Source of the DNA: Amphibalanus amphitrite
Lineage: Eukaryota; Arthropoda; Thecostraca; Balanomorpha; Balanidae
Length of the DNA stretch: 64,000 nt
Reading direction: 5' to 3'
NCBI RefSeq assembly: GCF_019059575.1
Contig: NW_024883417.1
Coordinates: 25,047 to 89,046 of the forward strand
Positions 1-11,427 of the stretch are shown one piece after another. The notes under the pieces were generated by a model. It searched no databases and was not told where the DNA came from. It was given only the letters and a program-made list of their open reading frames with translations. The stretch's first letter is position 1. Every line of letters starts with the position of its first letter. The position numbers and the translations under genes are program-made.

Positions 1-263
1 CTAGTTATTGTCTTAGTCTATTGCTATAATAAGCATGATTGATTACACTATTTTGAGAACAATTCAAATTGCATGAATATTAACATGGCAATCATGACTC
101 CCTTCTTTTCAATGAATATAATCATTTAAGTACGTACCTATGGCACAAATTTTAACAGCAACAGCAAGCACCCCAGTCAATTAGGTCATGATTACACACC
201 TATAAAAAGTTTACATGATTATATTAACTACATTATATAAGTAGTTATCTTGCAAGCTGATGT
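1..263. other. AT-rich non-coding flank
   Basis: AT-rich sequence with no gene, repeat or splice signal that I can support. It ends at the 8-bp target duplication of the hAT element starting at 272. Confidence 0.5.
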
Positions 264-423
264 GTGTGAACTAGAGATGCCCTTTTTGAACCCGCAAACC
301 CGCTTTCTGCGGGTTTTCGAAACCCGCAGGGTTTTTGGCGGGTTCGAGAAGCAAAACTTGTCGTGTGGCGGGTATTTGGCGGTCAGACTTTAGAACCAGG
401 GATGCGGAGCCGTGGAAATTTCA

Positions 424-462
424 GACGGCTCCGGCTCCGGCTCCGGCTCCGGAGAAAAAAAT

Positions 463-495
<33 letters not shown>

Positions 496-568
496 ATGAA
501 ATGTTATGGCGGCTCCGGCTCCGGCTCCGGCTCCGAGTAAAATGGTCCGGCTCCGGCGGCTCCGGCTC
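424..568. repeat. (GGCTCC)n hexanucleotide array, left end
   Basis: Interrupted tandem GGCTCC hexamers in four blocks separated by short AT-rich spacers. They belong to the MITE at 397-1220. Confidence 0.9.
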
Positions 569-1095
569 CGACTCAGTACATCCCCTATGCAATCAATTAA
601 ATACGGGTGGAAAAAAATTGGATTGGTTATACGCGTTACTCTTTGCCATGACCGGCTCATGACCGCGTCCCCGCGCAAACGCACCTCGGAGAGAACTGGC
701 AGAACAAGGGACTAGGAAGCGATGGCATTGGAAACGCAGTCGCCGCGAATCGGAGTTCACTGAACCATCGTAAGCTGACACCCGTCTCGGCAGGGACGGT
801 GCTGGGAGTCGCAGTCCACTGCACTGGCTTGAAAACAATGGCCGTTACCTGATGACCGGTCCTCATGTTCTGGGGATGCAGTAGACGTGGGGGGGGGGGG
901 GGAGGAGCAGACAGGAAGTTGATTGCGTACTGTGGGATACTGGGGATATTCGGCTTTTTTCATTCACTTGATGGCCCATGACGTAAGTACATACCATATG
1001 TTTCACTGCCTTGTACTGTCAAACCGAACTAGGTCAATTATTTTTTTCCTCTTCAAAAAATAAAAAGGAGCCGGAGTCGCCCCCTTTTTTGACAG

Positions 1096-1212
1096 CTCCG
1101 GCTCCGGCTCCGGCTCCGGTCTATATTGTTTCACGGCTCCGGCTCCGGCTCCGGCTCCGGGCAAAAAATGCCGGCTCCGGCGGCTCCGGCTCCGACTCCG
1201 GCTCCGGCTCCG
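1096..1212. repeat. (GGCTCC)n hexanucleotide array, right end
   Basis: Counterpart of the left array of the 397-1220 MITE, again in blocks with AT-rich spacers. Open reading frames here are products of the hexamer and not genes. Confidence 0.9.
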
Positions 1213-2451
1213 CATCCCTGTTTAGAACCTATAATTTTTTGTTTTTTTAGATGCAAAACACAATGCCAAGTGCATTTGCTCAGGTTAACAATACAATATT
1301 CATCAAAACAACTTTTAAAACAGAACCAAATATAAAAATATATCAAGGAAGCACATTTCAAATGCAAAACTGAAAACAACCAGCAATAGCATCCACAGTC
1401 TAGCAATGACCAAACCACGGTACAAACAACAAACTACAAAGCATAAATAAATGCTGATGAAAGCATTCCATAAAACATAAAAGAACCTGAAAGCAAACTT
1501 ATAGGAAGCTGAACTGAAGTCTATGTGCAGTGTGCACTAGATATAAATTATGGAAGAACCCAGACTAAAATGAGATGTTGATGTTGAAAATCAGAGCAAA
1601 TGCCACGTGTTACTTTATTTGCGTCTGGTCGGCATAAAAAAGAGCTAAACAAAATTTGATGCAAATTCATTGATTACCTATCCTACTCTATGTTCTGTCC
1701 CACCCTATATTACGAAAATAACACACCAATTACCTGCAATTACCCTTACAAAAAATCAAAATATTGACTGGCATGCGGCCCAAACATAACGCAATACAAT
1801 ACTGGCGCACTTTCGACATTCTGACAAGGATTGACATTTGACTGCGTCAATTTTGGTCTTTGAGGCGAAGGAAAACTGTCATTGATGACGCAATAATACT
1901 TTTACAATCAATTTTTCTGTCTTGGTTTTTGAATACCTCAAAATAGCAGTTATACATGTTACAAAACCACGTAGCTGGTCGCATTTATTTGTCTTTTTAC
2001 GTCCTTATCATTTGTATGCCGATTGCCGAGAGAGGACCGGCCGGAGAGCATTACCAAGACCAACTATAAGATTATTACATTTTATTTAGTATTTACTGTC
2101 TCTTTATTTCCTAACCGGTGATTAACCTCTGAATTGTAAACCTTTAGCTGTTGTGTAAAATAATATCAGAATGGCACATTAATATGCATTATACAACGGT
2201 GTTTTCGCAACAAGTTCGCACTAACTACGGCTGCAATAATTTAGTCGCTGTAACATTCCTTGCAATCAGCTGTTGCTGACGCTTCTGACGCATGTTTCCA
2301 AAAATGCGTGGTTCATTGGTTAGTTGGTTTTTGCTGGGCTTTTGCATGATTTGTTTTATGTGTAGATCGACTGGATACGCATTATTCACCGTGTCACTAT
2401 TTATTTTTAACTGGAAATCGCATATCTTTTTATATCAACATTCATTTTGAT

Positions 2452-4436
2452 CACTGGCGGTCCCAGGGGGGGGGGGGCACGGGGGCCATGGCCCCCCTTT
2501 GGTGCTGAAAGGTGGGGCCATACTATCTTTTGGCCCCACCTTTCAGATCGAACAAAAGTCCTAGAAAAGCTTTTCGTATGTTTCATTTTCTTTCTTGCGC
2601 CATCAAAGGACGTAAATTTCACTCAGTCATGAGTGGGCTCAGTTTCGCATTCTGTCAATTTGGCGGTCAGCGTCGCTGGCACCGGTTCACGAGTATGGTC
2701 GGATCTTATATGGAATATCAGCGTGGGTTTACTTGAGGCTCTCGTAGGCCCAGCAATGGCTGGCATGAGACCCTCTTCGGCAGTGGTGAGGTGCACCACC
2801 AGACTTCTGGTAGTGCACCTCAGAAGCCTGGTGGTGACGCCGTATGCCGGCTTGGACGGATTAGCGTGGGAACTCCGGGGCCTGCATAGAGTTTGCATGA
2901 GCTAGTATGTAATCTCAGAGGCATGTGTGTAACGTGTACACAGTGGCGGTCGCGGGGGGGGGGGCATCAGGGCCATGCCCCCTTCAAAGGTCAATAAAGG
3001 GGGCCATCATATCATTTGCCCCCCCCCCTCAAACAACCAATGGGCCCCCATATAGGTGTATGGGGCCCTGGCAACTATTCGATCGTCACGAGGCTCAAAA
3101 AACCCACGCCCAGCTATTAATATAGCTCCCACACCGGTCTTTGAGCGTCCTACACTGACCTCTGAGGGAACTTCAGTAACAGTCAAGCGCTAACGTTGAC
3201 CGCTAAGAACCTACATCAACCTCTGAGACCCCACATCTGGCCTATGAGGGCCCCTAACCGGTCTCAGGGGTCCCAACCGGCGTTGAGGGTCTCACACCGG
3301 TCTCTGGTGGCCTTATTTCTGTCTGTGGTGTCCCAAGACGAACCTTTAGGTGCCAATGAGGGCCCCGCACTGGCTGCTGAAGACCCGATGCCGGCCTCTA
3401 AGGGCCTGCATTGGCATCTGAGGAGGGCCCATCTTGGCCTTTGAGGGCCCTCTGCTGGCCTCTGGGGTCCAACGACGGCTCATGCCGGTCTTTTAGGGCC
3501 CCACGCTGACCTCTGAGGGCCCATGTTGGCCTGTAATGACCCACATTAGCCTCTGAGAGCCCAACTCGGTCACTGATTGTCTCAAACTACTGGCCTTTGT
3601 AGTTTGCAGGCCCTGTACTGGTCTCTGAGGGCCCTAAACTGGCCTCTACGTGAAAACATACATGGGTGGGTTTCTGAAGATCAGAGGGCTCACGCAGTCT
3701 CCGGCACAGCCTTACGTTGGTCCTGATCGAGATTACGTCCTGATGGTCCCGCGCAGATTCCATCATATTTCGACGTCGGGACCCCATGAGCCGGTGTGGG
3801 TCCTGGGGCTGGCAGAGACTGATGAAGTCCTTAGGGCTCAGGGCCAGTCTTTTTAGCAGTAAGACTAGGCAGGTTGAGTGAGCCCCAATAGAGCCGTTGC
3901 GAAGCCCCGCAGGAGTCGCGCGCGGCCCTCAGATGCCAATTTTGAAAGCTCGGAACCTGTGGGGGGTCTCCAGAGGTCGGTGTACCTACTCTCTCCCGCC
4001 GCCACACAACTAGGTATGTTACCTATATGGGTAAATGTCATAGTCTGAGAATGCTCTCTGGGTTTCACATGCTTGTTCAAAGCAAGAGGTATCTGTACTT
4101 TTCCGAATTGTTTTATAGTGGTAAGGTCATGAATCCGCGTGCCTGACCTTCCAGTATACCTATGCTACACCGATCCGTCGTCATGGTGCAGTGGGCCGAC
4201 CGGTGAAAGCACCGTGGGGCGGGAAATGGAACTGGTGATTTTGCCTTAAATTGAGCTTAAAGATTTCACGCAAGAATCAGATGGATGAAGCATAAGTAAT
4301 GCCAACTGCGCGGCACCTCGTGGACGTAAAAATTAGCCGATCACCCCCCCCCCCCTCCCGGTGACGGATAAATGTTATGTCCCGCGAGTGTCACTTTGGC
4401 CCCCCCCCCTTTTGCTAGCGGCTGCGACCGCCAGTG
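2452..4436. mobile_element. hAT-type element with internal minisatellite, TSD ATTTTGAT
   Basis: The terminal inverted repeat is CACTGGCGGTC/GACCGCCAGTG. ATTTTGAT is exactly duplicated at 2444-2451 and 4437-4444. G-runs near the left end and C-runs near the right end face each other. Most of the interior (about 3100-3850) is a degenerate array of units resembling CCTCTGAGGGCCC with an ACACTGG spacer. A second GTGGCGGTCGCGGGG terminus-like sequence occurs at about 2942, suggesting a nested or rearranged relative. No transposase is visible. Confidence 0.87.
3100..3850. repeat. Degenerate GGGCCC/CTCTGAG minisatellite
   Basis: Units of roughly 25-40 bp built on CTCTGAGGGCCC, diverged in both length and sequence, inside the hAT element 2452-4436. 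Similar arrays occupy the hAT-like elements at 23146-25163 and 43648-46397. Confidence 0.7.
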
Positions 4437-4878
4437 ATTTTGATAACAGTATCATTCCAGAAGCCTAACATTGAGAGGAACCAGAGTGAAATTTTGATCC
4501 TCAGCCAATGCTGAAGGGTAAGGTGAGATAAAAATTTTACTGAATTCTTTTCAGAAAGGAACTTCAAATGTATTGATGCATTATTCGTTTTCCATTATCC
4601 AGTGTGCACTTCCTGAGGACTTAGCATAGCAATTTTAAGTCCTTACTATTTGTTTGGCTGTCTTTTTCTGCACAACAATGAAGCAAGTAAGGTTTATATA
4701 GCTCTAGCATTGACCCAGCTGTATTTTTTCCTTGCAAAGGCAGGTTTTTAAAATTGCGGGTTTTTTGCGGGTTCGGCTCAGCCAAAATCAGCTTGCGGGT
4801 AGTTGTGGTTGGGCAAGGGGTAGCTGCGGGGCGGGGCGGGTAATGAAATTGCAAATTTGGTGCATCTCTAGTGTGAAC

Positions 4879-6121
4879 ATATCATTCATAATTGGTGACT
4901 CTAATGCATACTTGAAGGAAGTATTTGCAACATACTCTATACTTCCCAGCACTTACCAGCAGAAAAAAGCTTGACTTATGGGAATTGATGAATCTGTCTG
5001 GGATTGACCTTGCTGTTAAATTCACTCCACTGATGCTGCAATATCAAAAGCCTGAGAAAGCATACAAAATGGTGACACTAACTTTAGCACTGTCTTCCAA
5101 AAAAAAAGAAGAGAAAATCCATCCATTTATCAGCAAAACTGATTTAATCTATTTTCAATTCATGCCCACGTGTCAACCGAATCTCTCTGTGGACAACTAT
5201 CTGCTTCTTTCCTTGCTATTTTATGTTAGGCTCTTTTCAAGATATGGATATCGCTAGCAGCGTAAGCAGAAAACATGGTAAGCTTGAAATGTCATTGGGT
5301 ACTTTTGCGACTTTTACGCATCATCATCATCAATCGAAAATGAGCGAACACTTCTTGATTGCCGCAGCTGCGGCAGGTCGCGATTCTGACCAATTGTATA
5401 ATAAAACATATATGATCAAGTTTTTATTTTGTTTTTCGTTCGAGTTTTCAGACTTCCTGATTTAGGTTTTATTTTTTATTTGTTTAATTTTGTTTTTCAC
5501 CTTGATACTTACTTAAAAACCGTATTTATTTGATATACTGTTGTGTATACTACCTAGATGCCGCCACATAAACATATCGCCGCCGCCATGATCGCAAATT
5601 TTGTTGAGAAGGGGCTCGTTTGTTGTGATTTATTTTGACAAATTTATGGACATTTAAAGAAGCTTTCATCGCGAAATACTCTGTAGAATTCCACGTTACT
5701 TACAGTGTGTTTTGTGAGTATCCTTTTAAGGTTCTGTTCGTTAAAAAGCCGTCGGTGAAGGAAAAAAGGCTGTGTTGGAATTGTCTCACTATCGCCATAT
5801 ATAAGTGTTAAACCTAATGTAGCCCTGTAGCCCATCATTGTTGAGTGGCTTCTTAGTTTTTGGAGTAGTAGTGCTAAGTAAGTTATTCTGATGACTACAT
5901 TTTAACTTTTATTAACAAACTAATGATGCTAGAGATTCTCTGATCTTTTTGGTTGCGTAATTTTTATGAAAACCCTCCTATGTGTGACATGATGTGATAT
6001 TGGATAATTCTCAAGATTCCCAAAATTCAATATCAAGTAGGTTTTCTTTCACATTGCTTAAATTTGGTTTAGTTTTTGTATTTTCCCAGTGGGTTTTGTT
6101 TGCATCAGTTTCCAAATTTTC
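4879..6121. other. AT-rich unique sequence, no supported gene
   Basis: Open frames here, such as those near 4925-5257 and 5223-5465, show no recognisable domain, no codon-like composition and no convincing splice context. I see nothing to annotate. Confidence 0.5.
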
Positions 6122-6125
6122 TTAA

Positions 6126-6897
6126 AGGAAGGGTGCCACCTTTTGGACACAACGCAGTTTTTACAAGATTAGCCTCACACGAACCTAAAAACCGGCTTCA
6201 CTTACCTATGCTCGAGACGGTCAGCATTGAACCCGCACGTGAAGTTATCATTTGCGAGTTTTGCTGCCAGCATTCGGGCAGGCAAAAATCTTCAGCACTA
6301 TTTCCTCGTCGTGTTAAGGGTATTTTATAAAACATGAAATCAGCAAAGGTATGTATAAAAGTTATACTTTTGAAGCATGTTTTATCATTTTGAAAGGGTA
6401 TATTTTTTCTTTATGGTATACACTTAAGTTTTAAAATTTCAATTGGGAAGTTTTTCTAGTAAGTTGCATGAAGGGTGAAGGGTTCCATAGATCTCTTAAG
6501 CATTGTAAAGGAAAAACCTTTACTCGACTTATTTGATGTTCTTTAACTGTTGGCAAATATGGCCAACAGTTACCTACTTGGTTACCTACAACTTAGTTCA
6601 AATCATGTTATCTTCTTCCTTTTTATTTGTTCATCTTTTTGTCTCAGTTGCGCCATCAATGCAAATGGCAGAATGATATGTTGCCATGACAACAGGATAT
6701 GCCAGCCGTCCTAGCTGCCACATCAAACGACCTTGAGTTGTAGTGGTGATATAAACAACGATCTTTTTTTTTTGGCCAATGTATTAAATGCAATGTTTCG
6801 GTTTTTTGTATATTGTGGACGCGCTAACCACGTCTAAAAATTCAAATAAGTAAAATAGATTCATAGAACAAAAATTTCGGAAGGTGGCACCCTTCCT
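6126..6897. mobile_element. TTAA-flanked MITE with AGGAAGGGTGCCACC ends
   Basis: TTAA at 6122-6125 and 6898-6901 brackets inverted ends AGGAAGGGTGCCACCTT and AAGGTGGCACCCTTCCT, a 17-bp perfect match. The TTAA duplication is characteristic of piggyBac-like elements. The end sequence is unrelated to the CCC...GGG family elsewhere in the window. The small open frame at 6076-6330 crosses the left end and is not a gene. Confidence 0.8.
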
Positions 6898-6937
6898 TTA
6901 AATTGACATTAGTCGCAAAACCCATAGTGCACTCAAA

Positions 6938-7045
6938 GCTCTTGGCCCGGCCCGTCCATAGCCCGTTAACTAATGATATTTGGGGGCCCGGCCCAGCCCG
7001 TAGCCCAGCCCGGCCCATGGCCCGTTGGGCTGGCCCGGCCCGTGG
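6938..7045. repeat. GGCCCG-rich simple repeat
   Basis: Degenerate tandem GGCCCGTAGCCC-type units. No coding support. Confidence 0.6.
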
Positions 7046-7125
7046 CGAACACTGTTTGGGAGGCGTGGATGTCGAGTGTTGATTGGTCTTGAGCCATTAC
7101 AGCTGTCGTTTGCCAATGGCCAGAG

Positions 7126-9103
7126 CAGGGTTGTATACGACTCAATCAATAGCAATCAATTCAACCACGACAAATTTGGGAAACCAATCAAATCAATCAA
7201 GTCAGAGCAGCTTTCGGGAATTGATTCAATCGACTCAAACGCGACAATGATAGGAATCAATCAACTCAATCAAACGACTCAAACCAAGATATACATTAGG
7301 TTTTTTGCCCCACCAACTTGGAAAAGTGTCCATAGCAGTCTGGTGTACCTACCTACCTACCTACCTACCTACCTACAGAAGAAACAAAAATATTGTCATT
7401 TAAAATTATAAATTGCCATGCCATTCAAAGTTTCTATGCAATAAGGAAGGATGCCTAGTGATGGACAGGTGGATCATGATATTGAGGTTCAATGGGTAGA
7501 ATTGGAGCAGAAGTTTCATTTAATGGGTGCAAAATAACCCAGTAGTTGACTTCAACAAACGCCCCTTAACCCAAATCACCACCTTTCACCTAAAAGTTGT
7601 CAATTTAATTTTGGCCATATTCCAGCTAAGTCATCAGGCCATCTACCCCATCTAAAGCCCCCGTCTGTCTCTTATGTGAGTTATGCGGAGCTCTTCTGAA
7701 TTGAACCCTGAACATAATGAACCTAGCTAGGTTACATGCCATACTGACACCATATTGATATGAAAGTGTTGAAAATGTGCTACAAATTTGACAACTTCAT
7801 TAGGTATGCTTTATGATGACAGCAGGAAAGCAGGTAGGTACCTACTTACCTGCCTAGATGTGTCACTGGCTACCAACAGTACCAACGAAGGTAGATAGGT
7901 TTTATGTGAAGAATTCAAAACATTTTATTGCAATACAATTTGAAACTGTTAGGACTGGGGATAGGGATGAGCATTAAAAATATGTTTAAAAAGAAATGGA
8001 AAGGACAGGGACTCTGGAACCACAGGATAAGTTAAGGACAAAGGAAGAAGAACAAGGAAAATTAAATACCGTTGGTTGGTTGGTTTGGGTTAAGCACCAC
8101 ATCCAGTGGACCAAGGTGCTAACCAGAACTCTCACGCTGTTCCAAGCGGTCAGGTAGTAAATACCGTTGGTGCGACTGCGAAAAAACAAAGAAAACGTTT
8201 TGCCAAGAAGTATGCTAAGCTTTTATAAATCCTTATTCTACGTCTTTTGATTTTTTGGTAAGATGACGTCATTGATTATCATGTAGTATGGTAGATCATC
8301 ATAAAATAAATCGGTTGTACAACACCAATTTCGTTTTAATTATTATTTCATTTGAAATAAAACCACTTAATAATATTCGGTAAAATATTTTAAGGAAAAT
8401 GAAATATATTAAATATGTTATGCCTAGGCTCTCAGGAGAAAAGGATCAACAAACGTTCTGCTGCAAATTAAACAATGCAGCAAATTAGCTATTAATGTAA
8501 AGGTAATTAGCGGGACGAAAACGGCGCTTTTGTTTCAGTTCTTTTTGTAGGGGTTTCAGATATTTATAGAGTTCAGTGGGTTGTTTATGAGATGTGGAGA
8601 TGTGAATTAGTAATTAATCACACTTTATTAGTATATAGGGCCTTGCACTTTATCATCTGGATTAAAGAAAAAGTTTCCTGCTGAGTGCAGAAAGGTAGGT
8701 AGGTGCATCGCCAGGTTCTATCACAGGATTGGAGCAGTTATTGCAGTTGAAAGTCAAAGTTTGCTGTTCATATTTAGGCCCTGTTCTTTATTTGGCCAGG
8801 CCATCTACCCCATATTGCAGTTGTGATGACAAGTAGTTTTCAGTGTAGTTTTGTGATCTTTGATGTCATCAATTGGTGTCATTATTTTTTGTCAACTAAA
8901 ACTTATTTCAACTTTCCATTCAATCGACTCAATCATACGAGTCACTCTAATTTTCGGGAATCAAATCAGTCAACCAGTCGCTAAAGTCAAACGAGTCAGT
9001 CAACCAGTCATCTCGAAAAGTCAATCGACTCAATCCAATCAACTCAAAATACGCGTTGAATCAAATCAATCAATTCAATCGACTTGATTGGTATACAACC
9101 CTG
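7126..9103 (-). mobile_element. hAT element copy 1 (CAGGGTTGTATAC ends), TSD GGCCAGAG
   Basis: The inverted ends CAGGGTTGTATAC/GTATACAACCCTG are bracketed by GGCCAGAG (7118-7125 and 9104-9111). Beyond the short termini, both ends carry many TCAATC/GACTC repeats within 150 bp, plausible transposase-binding sites. Its reverse complement matches the element at 13876-15978 over both flanks, but the centre differs: the part holding the BED zinc-finger exon in the other copy is replaced here by unrelated sequence (about 7640-7880). It is an internally deleted copy, itself interrupted by a short insertion at 8076-8157. Confidence 0.9.
8076..8157. mobile_element. Short insertion with 13-bp flanking duplication
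   Basis: TAAATACCGTTGG occurs on both sides (8063-8075 and 8158-8170). The 82 bp between is absent from the sister element at 13876-15978. A 13-bp duplication fits target-primed retroposition, so this may be a short SINE fragment, although no poly-A tail or clear RNA polymerase III boxes are visible. Confidence 0.5.
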
Positions 9104-9430
9104 GGCCAGAGTCGCCGCGGGCTGTTCGACAAGGTCTGCAGCCAGGTGCGCTGTGCTGGTGGCGTTCCAGCGTGCTCCGTGCTGCGGAGCTGGCCGTGCC
9201 GTCGCTGTGACTAATCCGGCGCGCCGGCGTCCACCGCACCACAGACGCCAAATACGGCCCAGACGATCGCGGCGCATTCCGCACTGAGCCGAGACGATCG
9301 CGGCGCATTCCGTACAGAGGCGAGGGAGACCCGACCGGGTCTGCCATGGCCGTGCAATGCCGCACTGCTGCAGAGCATAGAGGTCCTGCGAGAGCGGCCG
9401 CACAGACAGTGGGACCGCACCGGTACTGTG

Positions 9431-9469
9431 ATTAGGATGTACCTGTACTACGTATCGGTACATCCTAAT
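9431..9469. repeat. 13-bp perfect hairpin
   Basis: ATTAGGATGTACC (9431-9443) pairs with GGTACATCCTAAT (9457-9469) around a 13-nt loop. It lies at the edge of a GGTACTGTG-rich tandem region (9410-9600). Confidence 0.75.
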
Positions 9470-9474
9470 TGCCA

Positions 9475-9600
9475 GTACTGTGGGGCCGTACCGGTACTGT
9501 GAGGCCGTACCAGTACATGGGACCGTACCGGTACTGTGAGGGAGGCCGAACCTTTACTGTGGGGAGGCCGAACCGGTACTGTGGGGCCGGTACTTCTGAC
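9475..9600. repeat. Degenerate GTACTGTGGGGCCGTACCG tandem repeat
   Basis: About five imperfect units built on GGTACTGTG and GGCCGTACC or GGCCGAACC. No coding support. Confidence 0.65.
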
Positions 9601-9627
9601 CTTCGCTGAACAGATCGGTGTGCTGTA

Positions 9628-11225
9628 TACGCCCTGGCTGCGAGGAGGGATGGGGAAGAACCCTCCCTCTCGCCGTTTCGTTCCTATTTGAGCTAGAGCC
9701 TCGCGGAAAACCGAGCCTGTGTAGGCTGTCACGAGACGCATCGACTGGTAGCCAACTGGTTCCAGGTCAATCGGTGACCTCTGAGATCAGGTTAAGTGCG
9801 CCAGGTCCTTAACCCGGCAGGCGGTGGGCCTACCAGCCACCTTCCGCGCGGTGGGGGGGGGGGCACTTTTTTGCCCCCCCCCCCGTATCTCCGAAACTAC
9901 TGGACGGATCCGGAAAATTCAAACAGCGTTCGATAGCCCTGTCAAATTTGTCAAGGGAAACCAAATTTCATTGACCTCGGGGTCACCGATGACGTCACAG
10001 GTCAGGTCAAAGATAAAATGTTTCACCGTTCACGGGGCTTCTAGGGAAAGCGCTATAACACCGAGTAAAACGCATTTTGTCGAAAATTTGTCGAAAATCA
10101 GCGATAAGGCGCCAGTTGTCTAGTACATATGTTGCTATTAGAGGTCACTGGTCATACCAGGTCAGGTCACAGGTCAGGTCACCAAAGGTCACCAAGGGTC
10201 ACCACATGAGCCCAACTTTACTAAGGTTATGCGATGCATGTTTTATGGCCAGTTTTTCATTTCCAACTCAATGGTGTTGGTTATAAGACCATCAGGTACG
10301 GTTTAGGTCACTTTCTGGTGGAGGTCAGGTCAAGGTCAGGTCAAAAAAGGTCAAATTTCAAAGTTGATATTTTGCATAAAATGGGTATCGATTCGATGCA
10401 GCTCGTCACGGGGAGTCTAATAGTGGTCTTTGTTTTGCGCTACGAGGTCTAGAATTGCTAAAAATTGAGTTTGAAAATTTGACGTCATCAATTTTGAACA
10501 GTTTTTTCACTATAACTTGGCCAAAAAAAGAGGTATCGATCTCAAATTTGGTATGTAGATAGAAGGCGGTAGGGGCTATCACATATATTCCGGGTTTTTT
10601 TCGAAATTCAAAAAACTTTTTGGATTTTTTGGCTATTATATTCAAAAAATCTATTTTTTTATTTTTGGGGGTCAAAATCCAAAAAATTCGAAAAACCGAA
10701 ATAGCAGTTTTGTAGCTCTTTTAATTCCACACCTTTTATGTCAAAAAATTTTCTGTATCTCTAAAGCTGTAGGCCTGACAGCTCTTCCCGCGAAACCTTT
10801 TTTTGGGTCGAAAATGGCAAAAATGACGTCACTCTGACGTCATTAGCGGCCAACCTATCGTAGCCTTTGGAAAAAATTTGGTCACCATGTGCGCTAGCTG
10901 CTCCCGGGAGGGTACTGAAAGTTTGGTGACGATCGGCGCAGCGGTTCTCGAGATATATCGAAAAAACTAAAGGGGAGGCAAAAAATTGCCCCCCCCCCCC
11001 CACCGCCTGGAAGGTTTATCTGGTCGGCGGAGATCGTAGGTATCCTGTATCTCCGTTTAGCATGTATTTATGGTACTTACATACCTAATGAGTCTATCGG
11101 CGACTTTCTCAACTCGCTAGCTCAATTTGATCGGGAGTTATAACGGAAAGTTGCAAGCCCCAGCGACGTCACATATGACGTCACACGACGTCAACAATGC
11201 CAAAGACAAACATTAGATCTTGCAG
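9628..11225 (+). mobile_element. Decayed TTAA-family element, split by a second one
   Basis: Segments 9640-9808 and about 11010-11225 align in order with the intact element at 28790-29821 (CTCGCCGTTTCG, TTACGAGACGCA-like, GACCTCTGAGGTCAGGTCA, CTCGCTAGCTCAATTTGATC, tandem GACGTCA). The two halves are separated by the element starting at 9813. The termini are decayed, so the ends are approximate. Confidence 0.65.
9813..11010 (+). mobile_element. TTAA-family non-autonomous element (same type as 37950-39138)
   Basis: It begins CCCGGCAGGCGGTGGG after TTAA (9809-9812). It contains the G-run/TTTTTT/C-run hairpin and then a body that is nearly collinear with 37950-39138, including CGTATCTCCGAAACTACTGG, GACGTCACAGGTCAGGTCA and TTCCCGCGAAACC. 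The right end reads into CCACCGCC without a clean GGGTTAA, so that terminus has decayed. Its AT-rich open frames are not genes. Confidence 0.75.
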
Positions 11226-11427
11226 CCGCGGCCGGAGGATGGCGGATGTAGTCGGCGGTTATCCGGCGCGCAGGCACGGTAAGCCGCCGCCGCCGACCGC
11301 GCCGGCCGGCGGCGCTGCGCGGAACCTCCGACCTGCACCCCGGCCGGGGGCGGGTAACTGCAGCCAGGCGGAAATCCACGGTAGCAGCACGTCCAGCGAT
11401 TACTGTCAGCAGGGATTTAATCATTAT
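11226..11427. other. GC-rich non-coding stretch
   Basis: GC-rich sequence (GCCGCCGCC and CCGGCCGG motifs) between two TTAA-family elements. No supported coding region. Confidence 0.4.

Larger units (their letters stand above)
397..1220. mobile_element. hAT MITE with GGCTCC-hexamer ends, TSD TTTAGAAC
   Basis: The ends are CAGGGATGCGGAGCCG and its exact inverse, CGGCTCCGCATCCCTG. TTTAGAAC is duplicated at 389-396 and 1221-1228. Next to both ends lie long runs of the hexamer GGCTCC (about 424-568 and 1096-1212). Both runs read the same on the plus strand, and they generate artificial Ala-Pro, Arg-Leu and Gly-Ser open frames. The middle (about 570-1060) is unrelated sequence with a G-run at about 890. 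There is no transposase. The element is nested in the 272-4870 element. Confidence 0.88.
272..4870. mobile_element. hAT-type element, 8-bp TSD GTGTGAAC, with two nested hAT elements
   Basis: The ends read TAGAGATGC and GCATCTCTA. The direct repeat GTGTGAAC flanks them exactly (264-271 and 4871-4878). Short terminal inverted repeats with an 8-bp duplication are the signature of the hAT superfamily. Subterminal regions contain repeated GCGGGTT motifs (282-345 and 4745-4845), which could be transposase-binding repeats. I see no intact transposase, so the element looks non-autonomous or internally replaced. Two further elements with their own duplications sit inside it (397-1220 and 2452-4436). 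The AT-rich stretch 1229-2443 has no recognisable coding region. Confidence 0.85.

Noticed and set aside
9044-9463. GC-rich minus-strand open frame
   Set aside because: Overlapping frames on both strands and no domain; composition explains it. It also spans the end of a hAT element.
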